64,000 nt of DNA from an uncultured Flavobacteriales bacterium (GCA_946480815.1 CAMLLB010000006.1:1-64000); one strand, 5' to 3'; counted from the stretch's first letter, positions 1 to 8,415 are shown. Notes: generated by a model from the letters alone, not told the origin. A program made the numbers and translations.

Positions 1-881
1 TACAAATCAAAAATATGCTTTTCTGCGTGGTATGAAGAACGAACAAGCGGACCGCTTTCTACGAAACGAAATCCCATTTTCAATCCCAATTCGCGGTATT
101 TATCGAAACGTTCCGGGGTTACGAATTCAACAATCGGTAAATGTTTCGGAGTTGGCTGCAGGTATTGGCCCAAAGTCAGGATATCGACTCCAACAGCTCT
201 CAGATCTTCCATCGTTTCAATCACTTCTTCATCAGTTTCACCCAAACCAAGCATTACTCCGGATTTTGTTCTCATTCCGCCTTTTTTCAAACGGAACAGT
301 ACTTCCAGACTGCGGTCGTATTTTGCCTGGATGCGCACTTGTTTTGTCAAACGGCGTACTGTTTCCAGGTTATGTGAAACGATCTCGGGAGCCACATCAA
401 TGATCTGCTGCAGATTTTCCCATTTCCCGGCAAAATCAGGGATCAATGTTTCCATGGTCGTTCCCGGACTTTGGTGACGCACGGCACGCACGGTCTGAAC
501 CCAGATCCCGGCACCACCGTCTTTCAAATCGTCACGGTCAACAGAAGTAATTACCGCATGCTTGATCTGCATGGTTTTGATCGAATGAGCTACTTTTCCC
601 GGTTCAAATTCATCTGCAGCATCCGGACGCCCCGTTTGAACAGCGCAGAAACCACAGGAACGAGTACAAATGTTCCCAAGGATCATGAATGTTGCCGTTC
701 CTTCTCCCCAGCACTCACCCATATTCGGACAAGAACCGCTTTCGCAAATGGTGTGTAATTTATGTTCGTCGACTAATGCACGTACTTTCTTGTAATTCTC
801 ACCTATCGGTAATTTTACGCGCAACCAGTTTGGTTTTTTGATACGAACGTTATTTTCTGATGTTGTAATTTCTTCTGACAT
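1..881 (-). CDS. lipA: Lipoyl synthase LipA (3' end outside window)
   Basis: Radical SAM enzyme that inserts two sulfurs into protein-bound octanoyl groups to make the lipoyl cofactor of 2-oxoacid dehydrogenases and the glycine cleavage system; cytoplasmic. The reading frame starts with ATG at 881 and stays open to the window edge, giving 293 codons. Both iron-sulfur cluster motifs are visible: the auxiliary cluster [12 protein letters not shown] (Cys46, 51, 57) and the radical [11 protein letters not shown] (Cys72, 76, 79). An RSSY motif near the C-terminus matches the serine ligand of the auxiliary cluster. Family length is about 290-300 residues, so only a few residues should be missing. 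A TACTTTTG promoter-like box lies about 60 nt upstream. Confidence 0.96.
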   Translation of the reverse strand, partial: MSEEITTSENNVRIKKPNWLRVKLPIGENYKKVRALVDEHKLHTICESGSCPNMGECWGEGTATFMILGNICTRSCGFCAVQTGRPDAADEFEPGKVAHSIKTMQIKHAVITSVDRDDLKDGGAGIWVQTVRAVRHQSPGTTMETLIPDFAGKWENLQQIIDVAPEIVSHNLETVRRLTKQVRIQAKYDRSLEVLFRLKKGGMRTKSGVMLGLGETDEEVIETMEDLRAVGVDILTLGQYLQPTPKHLPIVEFVTPERFDKYRELGLKMGFRFVESGPLVRSSYHAEKHIFDL

Positions 882-941
882 AGTCGTGCCTTTCCGCTAT
901 TCAAAATTTCAGTACCTTTGATGCTGAAAAATTTGATTCTA

Positions 942-949
942 CAAAAGTA
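942..949 (-). promoter_or_regulatory. Candidate -7 box for lipA
   Basis: On the minus strand the octamer reads TACTTTTG, matching the Bacteroidota -7 consensus TAnnTTTG, about 60 nt before the lipA ATG. I found no TTG at the expected distance, so this is a half-match only. Confidence 0.35.
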
Positions 950-986
950 CGAAGAAGCATTCGATTTAATTGAGAATTGAAAAGTG

Positions 987-1033
987 AAAATTGAAAAGTT
1001 CAGGGTCTCCCCGGAAATCAGCTTTTCAATTTT
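987..1033. repeat. Perfect 12-bp inverted repeat (AATTGA-type element)
   Basis: AAAATTGAAAAG at 987-998 is followed by its exact complement CTTTTCAATTTT at 1022-1033 across a 23-nt loop. It sits in the divergent gap between lipA and the OsmC gene, only 20 nt before the latter. The arms resemble the AATTGAAAATGGA arms found near 23.3, 49.8 and 51.65 kb, so it probably belongs to a dispersed intergenic palindrome family. Confidence 0.7.
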
Positions 1034-1053
1034 AAACGATAAACAATAAAGCC

Positions 1054-1458
1054 ATGGCAACAGCAACAATAAAATATCTTGGTGGATTAAGAACGGAATG
1101 TACGCACCTTCAATCGGGAACGGTCATTCATACGGATGCGCCTACAGACAATCACGGGAAAGGCGAAAAATTCTCTCCTACTGACCTGGTTGCAACAGCT
1201 TATGCTTCCTGTATGCTGAGTATTATCGGGATTTATTGCAATGAGCACGGATACAATTACGAAAACGGATCTGCAACTGTAACTAAAATTATGGCTTCGG
1301 CACCAAGAAGGATCTCCAAATTGGTTATTGAACTTGACATCCGCAATAACGGTTGGGACGAAACGACTATCGAAAAAGTAAAGCGGGCTGCTTTGGCTTG
1401 TCCGGTTGCAAAATCAGTTAGTGAAGATATGGAACTTGAAATCACATTCAATGTATAA
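1054..1458 (+). CDS. OsmC/Ohr-family peroxide-reductase-like protein
   Basis: Small cytoplasmic protein of the OsmC superfamily, whose characterised members reduce organic or inorganic peroxides with a pair of cysteines. At 134 residues it is normal for the YhfA-like branch. The two expected cysteines are present: Cys53 in the ASCML context and Cys116 in ALACPVAK. The N-terminus shows the usual beta-strand followed by the SPTDLVATAYASC helix. The start is ATG after the A-rich leader AAACAATAAAGCC. Its last codons overlap the start of rlmB by 8 nt (ATGTATAA), so the two are translated from one message. Substrate cannot be told from sequence. Confidence 0.9.
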   Translation: MATATIKYLGGLRTECTHLQSGTVIHTDAPTDNHGKGEKFSPTDLVATAYASCMLSIIGIYCNEHGYNYENGSATVTKIMASAPRRISKLVIELDIRNNGWDETTIEKVKRAALACPVAKSVSEDMELEITFNV

Positions 1459-2275
1459 TAAAAAGAACGACCGCGAAGAAAGAGGTGGAGGATTTAACCG
1501 GGATAAACGCAATTTCGAACGCAAACCAAAGGAAGATCCTTCGGATATTATCTACGGGATCCGTGTTGTAATCGAAGCGATCAAGAACGAAGTAGAGATC
1601 AACAAGATCCTGATCCAAAAGGGAATTGACAAAGACTTGTTTGAGGAACTAAGAACAGTACTGACCGGAAAGGATTATCAATTGCAATTCGTTCCTGTTG
1701 AAAAATTGAATAAACTAACGGCAAATAATCACCAGGGAGTGATCGCTTTCACTTCACCTGTTGAGTACAAAAACATCGAAGATCTGTGTGATCAGTGGCT
1801 TTCTGAAGGAAAAGAACCGTGTATTTTGGTTTTGGACCGCATTACAGACGTACGGAATTTCGGTGGAATTGCCCGTACAGCTGCGTGCATGGGTGTTGAC
1901 GCTATTTTGATCCCTTCCAAAGGAAGCGCTCTGGTTTCAGCCGATGCGATCAAGACTTCTGCAGGGGCATTGCACAGTATTCCCGTTTGCAAGACCGACT
2001 TATTGAAAAACAGCTTATTCTATTTACAGCAAAGCGGTTTCCAAATCGTTTCCTGTACGGAGAAATCGAAAGTTTCTGTTGAGAATTACTCGTTCTTTGG
2101 TCCTACTGCTATTATTCTCGGATCGGAAGAAGATGGTATTTCACACGACCTGTTGAAAATGTCAGATGCACGTTTGTCTATTCCAATGGCTGGAGATATT
2201 GCTTCCCTGAACGTTGGCGTAGCAACCGGAATGATTTTGTATGAGCGTCTGAAGCAAGTGAAGGCCGCAAAATAA
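1451..2275 (+). CDS. rlmB: SpoU-family 23S rRNA 2'-O-methyltransferase (RlmB-like)
   Basis: SAM-dependent SPOUT methyltransferase, most likely modifying the ribose of G2251 in 23S rRNA as RlmB does. A longer frame opens at 1406, but the ATG at 1451 gives the natural product of 274 residues and overlaps the OsmC stop by 8 nt. After a charged tail (residues 1-30) comes the substrate-binding domain (about 32-105) and the SPOUT domain with motif 1 DRITDVRNFGG (about 129-139), motif 2 LGSEEDG (about 223-229) and motif 3 IPMAGDIASLNVGVATG (about 244-260), the trefoil-knot SAM site. The specific target is inferred from family resemblance; other TrmH-family targets are possible. Confidence 0.9.
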   Translation: MYNKKNDREERGGGFNRDKRNFERKPKEDPSDIIYGIRVVIEAIKNEVEINKILIQKGIDKDLFEELRTVLTGKDYQLQFVPVEKLNKLTANNHQGVIAFTSPVEYKNIEDLCDQWLSEGKEPCILVLDRITDVRNFGGIARTAACMGVDAILIPSKGSALVSADAIKTSAGALHSIPVCKTDLLKNSLFYLQQSGFQIVSCTEKSKVSVENYSFFGPTAIILGSEEDGISHDLLKMSDARLSIPMAGDIASLNVGVATGMILYERLKQVKAAK

Positions 2276-2308
2276 TTGCTATTTTAGTTCAACTTTAAAA
2301 CTACCTAA

Positions 2309-2884
2309 ATGAAAACAATTGAAAACCTGAAGGTTGAAAAAACAACCTTTAAAAAGGAAAGAGACGAGAACGGAAACGTTATTAAAGTTCCGGAAACAAA
2401 GATGGTTGCACGGCCACCTGTGGTGGTGAGCCAGGGAGTACGCTTCGGATACTTTATGATAGACGTAGTGTTCTTCTATATTCTGACTTTCATCATCGGG
2501 ATAATTATCGGAATTATCGTTGTGGCAACAGGCAATGTGGATCTTTTGCGACCGGATTCGGGTTTCATTAAATTCCTTGACTTAATGGGATATCCCATTT
2601 TCTTCCTGTATTATGCCATCAGTGAAGGACTTGGAGGAGCTACGTTGGGCAAACTGATTTGCGGATATACGGTAATTGACGAACAGGCAAACAAAGTAAG
2701 TTTTGGAAAAGCGATGCTAAGAACCCTTTGCAGATACATTCCTTTTGAAGCATTTTCCTGTTTTGCAGAACGCGGATGGCATGATACCTTATCCAAAACA
2801 TACGTAGTAAAAAGATCTGAGAAAGCAGAACTTCAAAAATTAATGGGTTCTTTCACGGTTAAAGAAGAGGACATTCTCGATTAA
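2309..2884 (+). CDS. RDD-family membrane protein, copy 1
   Basis: A 191-residue integral membrane protein with an RDD-type core. A hydrophilic N-terminus of about 45 residues leads to the VRFGYFMIDVVFFY segment, a second hydrophobic block around 95-115, then the conserved LGKLICGYTVID and a C-terminal amphipathic stretch with CRYIPFEAFSCF and GWHDTLSKTYVV, all characteristic of RDD proteins. Functions in the family are poorly known; some members are reported to act in ion exchange or as accessory membrane proteins. Copy 2 follows 73 nt downstream and shares the same N-terminal and C-terminal sequences, so this is a tandem duplication. Substrate unknown. Confidence 0.85.
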   Translation: MKTIENLKVEKTTFKKERDENGNVIKVPETKMVARPPVVVSQGVRFGYFMIDVVFFYILTFIIGIIIGIIVVATGNVDLLRPDSGFIKFLDLMGYPIFFLYYAISEGLGGATLGKLICGYTVIDEQANKVSFGKAMLRTLCRYIPFEAFSCFAERGWHDTLSKTYVVKRSEKAELQKLMGSFTVKEEDILD

Positions 2885-2957
2885 TAAATAATCCATTAAG
2901 AGGGGTTGAGGTTTCGATTCCTCTTTACATCTAAATTCACGATTATATTATCAGCTT

Positions 2958-3524
2958 ATGAAGACCATCGAAGATCTGAAGGTTGAAAAAACCTTCTATC
3001 GCAGAGAGAAAGATTTTTTGGGCAACGTAACCAGAACGCCCTACAATAAGTTTATTCCCAGGAAACCAAAGGTTGTTAGCCCAGGAGTTCGATTCGGATA
3101 TTCTTTTATTGATTTTTTCATTATTTTCATTATTCAATTTTTGTTTGGCCTTATTTTCCAACTATTTGCAATTCAATCAAAAAGTATTGACACAATTATT
3201 TTTTTAGGCCTCCTGTCTCAACTCGTTTCGCTTTCAATCTTTTTATTTTATTATGCAATATTCGAGACTTATCTTGGTGGAAGTGTCGGAAAATTAATTT
3301 GTGGTTATACCGTAATCAATAATAGAGCTGAAAGAATAAGCTTTGGACATGGAATGCTTCGCAGCGTTATTCGCATGGTTCCCTTTGAGGCATTCTCCTG
3401 TTTAAGCGATCGCGGGTGGCACGACAGATGGTCAAAAACTTACGTTGTAAAGCGATCTGAAAAAATAGAACTGCAACGATTGCTCGGAACTTTATTGAAC
3501 AGACAGGAAGATTTGTTGGATTAA
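2958..3524 (+). CDS. RDD-family membrane protein, copy 2
   Basis: 188 residues, clearly paralogous to the gene just upstream: both open with MKTIE-LKVEKT, share GVRFGY, GKLICGYTVI, PFEAFSC, RGWHD and SKTYVVKRSEK, and end in ED-LLD or ED-ILD. The middle hydrophobic region has diverged most (more Phe and Ile here) and carries the membrane segments (about 50-75 and 80-100). It is followed by a bidirectional terminator that also serves the convergent SDR gene. Function unknown; the pair may form a heteromeric complex, which is inference from retention of both copies side by side. Confidence 0.85.
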   Translation: MKTIEDLKVEKTFYRREKDFLGNVTRTPYNKFIPRKPKVVSPGVRFGYSFIDFFIIFIIQFLFGLIFQLFAIQSKSIDTIIFLGLLSQLVSLSIFLFYYAIFETYLGGSVGKLICGYTVINNRAERISFGHGMLRSVIRMVPFEAFSCLSDRGWHDRWSKTYVVKRSEKIELQRLLGTLLNRQEDLLD

Positions 3525-3530
3525 CTAAAA

Positions 3531-3658
3531 GGACATTAAGATTTTAAGACCTCAAGATATCAGGACTTGAATTATGAGTAAAAAGCCTTTGGAATCCAAA
3601 GGCTTTTTTATTGCATATCCAAGTCTTAACATCTTGAAATCCTGATGTCTTAAAGTCC
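3531..3658. repeat. Long imperfect inverted repeat enclosing a terminator (AAGAC-type element)
   Basis: The left arm (about 3531-3567, with TTAAGATTTTAAGACC and AGATATCAGGACTTG) pairs imperfectly with the right arm (about 3618-3658, with CAAGTCTTAACATCTTG and CTGATGTCTTAAAGTCC). The terminator hairpin at 3580-3609 lies in the middle. A third arm of the same type is at 9548-9588 between other genes, showing that the element is dispersed. Confidence 0.7.
3580..3609. terminator. Bidirectional intrinsic terminator
   Basis: Stem AAAAAGCCTTTGG / CCAAAGGCTTTTT (13 bp) with loop AAT and T-runs in both directions. It separates the plus-strand RDD pair from the minus-strand SDR gene, which converge here. 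Confidence 0.9.
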
Positions 3659-3660
3659 AG

Positions 3661-4422
3661 TTATAAATTCGTTCCCCCGGAAACTTCAATGCGTTGTCCG
3701 TTGATCCAGCGGGATTCGTCCGTACACAGGAAAGCAACCACATCTCCGATATCATCCGGTAATCCTGCTCGCCCAAGGGCTGTAGCGTTCGCAACCATTT
3801 TATTGTAGTCTGCATTGTCACGTACTGCTCCGCCTCCGAAATCGGTTTCAATCGCTCCGGGAGCAACACAATTTACACGAATCTGGCGTGATCCCAATTC
3901 CTTTGCCAGGTATCTGGATAATTGCTCCACTGCTGCTTTTAAAGATCCGTAAATGGAATATCCGGGAGCTGTAAAGCGTGCCAATCCACTGGAAATATTT
4001 ACGATTCCTCCGCCGTCATTTAGAAACGGGACGATTAATTGCGTCAGGAAGAACGGTGCTTTAAAATGGATGTCTGTTAATGAATCGAATACTGACATCT
4101 CTGTTGCTCCAAGTGGTGTAGGTAATCCAATTCCCGCGTTGTTTATCAGAAAGTCGATTTTTTCTGCGTTGAATTTGCTTTTCATTGCACCTCTTAATTC
4201 AGCAACGAAAGATTCAAATGTATCCGCTTTACTTACATCCAATGGAAGTGCAAACGCCTCGGCTCCTTTTGCCTGAACTTCTGCGACCACTTTATCTGCT
4301 TCCGTTTTATTTGTGTGGTACGTGATTAATACATTGATCCCTTTTTCTGCCAATTTGTTTGCCATACTTCTTCCAAGTCCGCGGCTTCCTCCTGTAACGA
4401 GTGCTAATTTGTCTGTTTTCAT
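3661..4422 (-). CDS. Short-chain dehydrogenase/reductase (SDR)
   Basis: Classical SDR of 253 residues, NAD(P)-dependent and cytoplasmic. Visible motifs are the cofactor glycine motif TGGSRGLG (10-17), NNAG (94-97), the catalytic serine in NISSG (about 143-146) and the YGSLK pair (Tyr158, Lys162), then PGAIETDF and the C-terminal INGQRIEVSGGT. A TACCTTTG -7 box lies about 20 nt upstream of ATG. An AraC regulator is encoded just upstream on the same strand; SDR/AraC neighbours are common, so regulation by it is plausible but inferred. The substrate cannot be predicted. Confidence 0.9.
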   Translation of the reverse strand: MKTDKLALVTGGSRGLGRSMANKLAEKGINVLITYHTNKTEADKVVAEVQAKGAEAFALPLDVSKADTFESFVAELRGAMKSKFNAEKIDFLINNAGIGLPTPLGATEMSVFDSLTDIHFKAPFFLTQLIVPFLNDGGGIVNISSGLARFTAPGYSIYGSLKAAVEQLSRYLAKELGSRQIRVNCVAPGAIETDFGGGAVRDNADYNKMVANATALGRAGLPDDIGDVVAFLCTDESRWINGQRIEVSGGTNL

Positions 4423-4441
4423 GTGTTTTAATTTGATGAAA

Positions 4442-4449
4442 CAAAGGTA
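4442..4449 (-). promoter_or_regulatory. -7 promoter box of the SDR gene
   Basis: Minus-strand TACCTTTG fits TAnnTTTG exactly and lies 20 nt upstream of the SDR start codon. No TTG stands at the usual 17-23 nt spacing, which would suit an activator-dependent promoter. Confidence 0.5.
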
Positions 4450-4507
4450 GCATGACCACAGACCGATTTGTTTGCACGAAGCAATCCAAGAGTTGCGAAA
4501 AACAAAT

Positions 4508-4586
4508 AATTATTAATTATGAATGGTTCAATTATCAAGAAAGTGATTCTCCAGTTCTTGATAATTGATAATTTTTGCATTAATAA
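4508..4586. repeat. Palindromic element, copy 1 (ATTATCAA-type)
   Basis: A perfect 12-bp inverted repeat AATTATCAAGAA (4530-4541) / TTCTTGATAATT (4555-4566) nested in a longer imperfect one built of ATTAATTATG and CATTAATAATTAAT. Positions 4515-4541 agree with 5548-5574 at 25 of 27 bases. The two copies bracket the AraC gene, and this one abuts its stop codon. Confidence 0.8.
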
Positions 4587-5504
4587 TTAATTCCGGAAAG
4601 AATTTGGAGTTACTTGTGTTTGTTTACGGAAGAAATTAGAAAAGTGTGCCACTTCCTCGAATCCCAGGCAATAAGCTATTTCGGAAATGGTCCAGTTTGT
4701 TTGTTTCAACAAAATCTTGGCTTCCTGGGTAATCCGGTTCCCAATCACTTCGGTGGTCGTTCTTCCCGTATTTTCTTTCAATACTTTATTGAGATGGTTT
4801 ACATGAACTGCCAGACGCTCTGCATAATCTTTAGCCGTTCTCAAACCAATGCGCTGCTGATTGGATTCAATCGGGAATTGCCGTTCCAATAATTCTACAA
4901 ACAGCGAACTCACCCGTTCCGAAGCCGTATGTTTCGGATACAAAACGGAAGCCGGTTGTAATTTCTGTCCCAAATGAATGAGCTCTATTACATAATTGCG
5001 AATCAGATCGTATTTAAATGCATAATCGGAAGCCTGTTCTTTTTTGATCTTCGAAAAAACAGTTCTCAGGTATTGATACTCGTTTTCAGACAATTCAAAA
5101 ACCGGAATACTTCCCGGACTGAAGATCGGTAAATCATCCAAAGAAACACCTGTATTTGCTCTCGTAATGAAGTCAGAAGTAAATACGCAAAAAACGGCAT
5201 GGTGGTCTTCATTTTCAGAAGTATAGTTATAAGGCACTTTGGGTGTTGCAAAAAGCAGGGCATATTTTTCAATATCGATTACTTTGTCAGCATATTCGGC
5301 AGTGCTTTTTCCTGCGATCAGGCTGATCTTGTAATACATTCGCCGATTGTAAGGCATTTTTGCTTTTTGGCCTTTCAACTGCGCGCGCAATTCTTCTGTA
5401 TCAAACACATTGAAATGCCCTAATTCCCTTCCAATTCCCTCCGGAATTAAAGACGTACCATTACTGATCGATTGATAAAACTCTTCTATGCTGATGAACT
5501 CCAT
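4587..5504 (-). CDS. AraC-family transcriptional regulator
   Basis: 305-residue DNA-binding regulator when started at the ATG at 5504 (MEFISIEEF); the frame opens 15 codons earlier, but that extension looks like leader. The N-terminal half is a sensor-like region with no recognisable ligand motif. The C-terminal 100 residues form the two-helix-turn-helix AraC domain, including LAVHVNHLNKVLKENTG, TTTEVIGNRI, WTISEIAYCLGFEEVAHFSNFF and TPNSFRN. Pattern and length are those of XylS/AraC regulators in Bacteroidota. The gene is bracketed by two nearly identical palindromic elements (4.5 and 5.55 kb). The likely target is the downstream SDR gene; that is inference. Confidence 0.9.
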   Translation of the reverse strand: MEFISIEEFYQSISNGTSLIPEGIGRELGHFNVFDTEELRAQLKGQKAKMPYNRRMYYKISLIAGKSTAEYADKVIDIEKYALLFATPKVPYNYTSENEDHHAVFCVFTSDFITRANTGVSLDDLPIFSPGSIPVFELSENEYQYLRTVFSKIKKEQASDYAFKYDLIRNYVIELIHLGQKLQPASVLYPKHTASERVSSLFVELLERQFPIESNQQRIGLRTAKDYAERLAVHVNHLNKVLKENTGRTTTEVIGNRITQEAKILLKQTNWTISEIAYCLGFEEVAHFSNFFRKQTQVTPNSFRN

Positions 5505-5540
5505 GAACCCTAAATTGCAAAATTCAAATATACGGAGATT

Positions 5541-5618
5541 AATTATCAATTATGAATGATCCAATTATCAAGAAGAACTTCACCCCCTTGACAATTGATA
5601 ATTCTTCCATTGATAATT
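5541..5618. repeat. Palindromic element, copy 2 (ATTATCAA-type)
   Basis: Outer arms AATTATCAA (5541-5549) and TTGATAATT (5610-5618) and inner arms CAATTATCAAG (5562-5572) and CTTGACAATTG (5587-5597) are all perfectly complementary, giving a nested hairpin. Its left part matches copy 1 at 25 of 27 bases. It lies between the AraC gene and the stop codon of the DUF885 gene and may help terminate the latter. Confidence 0.8.
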
Positions 5619-7366
5619 TATTTCCCCATCATCATCTGACGGATATCTCTCACGGGCGCACTTCCATAGCTGAGGAATTTTTCGTGAAATGCTTTCAGAT
5701 TAAATGCTTTGCCTTGCTTTGTCATCCATTCTTTACGCAGGTTGCAGATTTCAATGAAGCCGGTAAAATAACTGCATAGCTGCACCTGGCTCAATGTTGC
5801 CCGTTTCCACTTTCCTTCTGCTTCAGCTTGCTGCTGATACGCTTCATTTATCAATAAATTCATTGCTTGTTCCTTCGTGAAATGCAGGTTATGGACTGAG
5901 TAATCCAAAATCGTATTACAGGTCGTTCTCAGATTCCACTTGTAATACATCAGCCACATTTCCGGAGAAGTGGTTGCTGTGCCTGCTAAAGCACCATAAC
6001 CATTTTCCAGCATCATGAGTTCCGTATAAACGGCCCAGCCTTCCACCATTGCACCGTTCCTGAAAATGGATTTAATGATACTCGGCGAGTTGTTACTATA
6101 AATCAGTTGCGTGTAGTGCCCCGGAACTGCTTCGTGAATATTCAGGATCTGCAATACATAATCATTGTACTCGCGCAGGTAACTCTCCGATTTTTCTGCA
6201 GGCCAACCATTCAAACTTCCTACGTTGTAATACGTATTTCCACCTTTATCATAGGGTCCGGGAGCAGAAATGGATGCACCGGCAACACCCGCCATGTAAT
6301 CCGGTTCACGACGAACAACCAACGGTTTCTTCGGATCCAGATAGATCAGGTTTTTGTCTTTGACGAATTTCTCCAACTGAGGAATCTGTTTCTCGATGTC
6401 TTTCTGAAAATTTTCCGGTTGTGTATGCTGCAAAGAAATTTGGTCGATCAGTTGCTTCACTAATTCGTATTCATTCCCTGGCATTGGTTTCTCACCCATA
6501 TGCTTATCCCAAATCTCACGGGAAATCTTTACCATTTTGTGATGCAACTCCTTTTTATGCTCCAATGCACTTTGGTAAATTTCCCTCGCCGTTTTATCGG
6601 ACTGAATATCAAAAGCAAATTTCTGAGCATATAATTTACTTCCCAAACGGAAACTGCGTGGATGTGGATTTGGTAATTTTTCCAACCAGTCAGCATACTC
6701 TTCGATGGCTTTTTGAGCAGTTGTACTTCGTTTCAGCAATTCTGTTTTTTCTGCTTCGGATAGCTTACTCTTTTCGATACTTGCAGGAAGGTCCGTGGTA
6801 AAAACAGACACGCCGCCCCGGTTCTGTTCGATGGCAAGTTTCGTATGCTCCAAGGTCGGATTCTTGATGTTTGCCATTGCAGCTTTGTAATAAGCAGGGA
6901 CGTTTTTCAAACGGATGGAAAAATTTCTCAGTCGCTCATCCAAAGGCGCATAATTATTTCCCAACATTTTTGCAAAATCATCACACACGTTGTAATTCGA
7001 CGGATTCCATTCTCCGGATCTCAATGAAGTCTGTTCCCACAAAGCCCCTTCGAGGTAATTCCGGATTAATTTCAAATCAATTTGATTGGCTTCGGAAAGT
7101 TCTTCGGATTTAAATTGGTTCAGTTGTTCCAATTCTTTTTGAATGAATTCCCGTTCTTTTCCCTGACGGGTTTTGTCCGGAACGACCAATACCGAATCAT
7201 ATTTGTGGTAACCACTGCCGCTTGCCCAACCCGGATGCATTTCCCACAAACGCAACACAAATGCTTCTTTGTACTTGTCAAAATCAACCGATCCGGACTT
7301 CTCACCAGAGCATGAAGCAATGAACAATGCAAGTACAACTAAAATAAAACCACTAAATCTTTTCAT
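5618..7366 (-). CDS. DUF885-family lipoprotein, predicted metallopeptidase-like
   Basis: 582 residues with a lipoprotein signal (hydrophobic stretch ending IASCSGEK, lipidated Cys19), so an envelope protein. The rest matches the DUF885 family: an alpha-helical body, YMAGVAGASISAPGPYD, and the HEAVPGH motif at 411-417, which resembles the HExxH zinc site with an insertion; downstream EGWAVYTE supplies a likely third ligand. DUF885 proteins are assumed to be zinc-dependent peptidases, but few have been assayed, so activity and substrate are inference. It starts with ATG at 7366 and lies 27 nt downstream of the DUF6265 gene on the same strand, so a shared message is possible. Confidence 0.85.
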   Translation of the reverse strand: MKRFSGFILVVLALFIASCSGEKSGSVDFDKYKEAFVLRLWEMHPGWASGSGYHKYDSVLVVPDKTRQGKEREFIQKELEQLNQFKSEELSEANQIDLKLIRNYLEGALWEQTSLRSGEWNPSNYNVCDDFAKMLGNNYAPLDERLRNFSIRLKNVPAYYKAAMANIKNPTLEHTKLAIEQNRGGVSVFTTDLPASIEKSKLSEAEKTELLKRSTTAQKAIEEYADWLEKLPNPHPRSFRLGSKLYAQKFAFDIQSDKTAREIYQSALEHKKELHHKMVKISREIWDKHMGEKPMPGNEYELVKQLIDQISLQHTQPENFQKDIEKQIPQLEKFVKDKNLIYLDPKKPLVVRREPDYMAGVAGASISAPGPYDKGGNTYYNVGSLNGWPAEKSESYLREYNDYVLQILNIHEAVPGHYTQLIYSNNSPSIIKSIFRNGAMVEGWAVYTELMMLENGYGALAGTATTSPEMWLMYYKWNLRTTCNTILDYSVHNLHFTKEQAMNLLINEAYQQQAEAEGKWKRATLSQVQLCSYFTGFIEICNLRKEWMTKQGKAFNLKAFHEKFLSYGSAPVRDIRQMMMGK

Positions 7367-7393
7367 GCCAGTTATTTTAGATAAGCATATGGA

Positions 7394-8263
7394 TTAAAAT
7401 TTCTTGCGCCAAATCTTATCGGAAGCATCCAAATATTCGGAAAGTGCCGCCGAACCATACCATGGGATCAAGTCGTATGCAAGAAGTTGTGAGTTAACCG
7501 CAGGATCTGTTTTCAGCAGTGCTTCCGCTTCTTCTTTTGTTGTCACATTCAAGATAAACAAACCGCGATACGTCAGATTATTCTTACCAAAAGGCCCTGC
7601 AACAATTAACTTTCCTTCGTCCACCAAGCGACCGATATTTCCCATATGCCCGGTAAAACAGCTGTCGATGTATTTTTTATCGGTTGTGGTATTTGTTCCT
7701 GTTTTCAAAACAACGAACATGTAACTTTTCATTCCGTAATCGTCACCTTTCAGTTTTTCAGCCAGATTTATGTCATAATTCGGGTTATCTGTGGTGTTCT
7801 CTTCCTGAGTTATTACCGGAACAGTTGCTTTCGTCTTCTTCATTTTGAAGCTGAAACCTGTATTTCTTTCTCCCAAAACCTGGACAAAAATCTCGTTTGA
7901 TGAGAGCTTTTTGTAGCAAATTTTCTTAGGAAAACTATGTTCTTTATTCTCAAAAACGAACAACGAATCCGAAGAAGTCAGTTTGAACTCAACCGGTTTT
8001 CCCTTGTTCTGACCGATAACCGTAGGAATATAGAATATTCCGTCTTCCCGCTGAACCAGATCAAGGTATTCGTTCACTTTCATTTCACCGGTTTTTACTT
8101 CGTATGAATAGCCCTTCATGGAAGCAGAAGAAAGTTTATCCCAATGCTCGTAGGTACTTTGATCTTCAGACAACCAGGTCCCGACAAGGAATTCAGGAAG
8201 TTTGTTTTGAGTAAAAACAGCGCTCGAAACACCAAGCATCAATAAGAGTAATAGTCTTTTCAT
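7394..8263 (-). CDS. Secreted DUF6265 + YCII-domain protein
   Basis: Starting at the ATG at 8263 gives 289 residues with a signal peptide (MKRLLLLLMLGVSSAVFTQ); the open frame extends 30 codons further upstream, but that part lacks signal-peptide character. Residues about 20-140 look like a DUF6265 lipocalin-like barrel (WLSEDQSTYEHWDK start, repeated strands). Residues about 180-275 form a YCII-like alpha/beta domain (FTGHMGNIGRLVDEGKLIVAG, YRGLFILNV). The fusion of a barrel to a YCII domain is seen in Bacteroidota; no reaction is known. Predicted periplasmic. It may be cotranscribed with the DUF885 lipoprotein downstream. Confidence 0.75.
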   Translation of the reverse strand: MKRLLLLLMLGVSSAVFTQNKLPEFLVGTWLSEDQSTYEHWDKLSSASMKGYSYEVKTGEMKVNEYLDLVQREDGIFYIPTVIGQNKGKPVEFKLTSSDSLFVFENKEHSFPKKICYKKLSSNEIFVQVLGERNTGFSFKMKKTKATVPVITQEENTTDNPNYDINLAEKLKGDDYGMKSYMFVVLKTGTNTTTDKKYIDSCFTGHMGNIGRLVDEGKLIVAGPFGKNNLTYRGLFILNVTTKEEAEALLKTDPAVNSQLLAYDLIPWYGSAALSEYLDASDKIWRKKF

Positions 8264-8392
8264 AAGTACAAATCTGTCTTTCAAAAATAATGAATTTGAC
8301 GGGGAATCAATTGTCCTTTTTTTCAGTTCAACATTAAAATAAACAGAAAGCACATTTTAATATTCGACCGGATTTCTTCTAAGTTTTGCCAT

Positions 8393-8400
8393 TATATTTG
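8393..8400 (+). promoter_or_regulatory. -7 box for the TonB-C gene
   Basis: TATATTTG matches TAnnTTTG and lies 15 nt upstream of the ATG at 8416. The -33 element is not evident. Confidence 0.4.
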
Positions 8401-8415
8401 ATCCAAAACTCAATC

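Noticed and set aside
913..920. Plus-strand TACCTTTG as promoter of the OsmC gene
   Set aside because: No TTG at the -33 position and 134 nt to the start; the box is not distinctive enough in A/T-rich DNA.
3552..3869. 105-residue open frame across the terminator and SDR end
   Set aside because: It runs through the terminator hairpin and overlaps the SDR gene in another frame.
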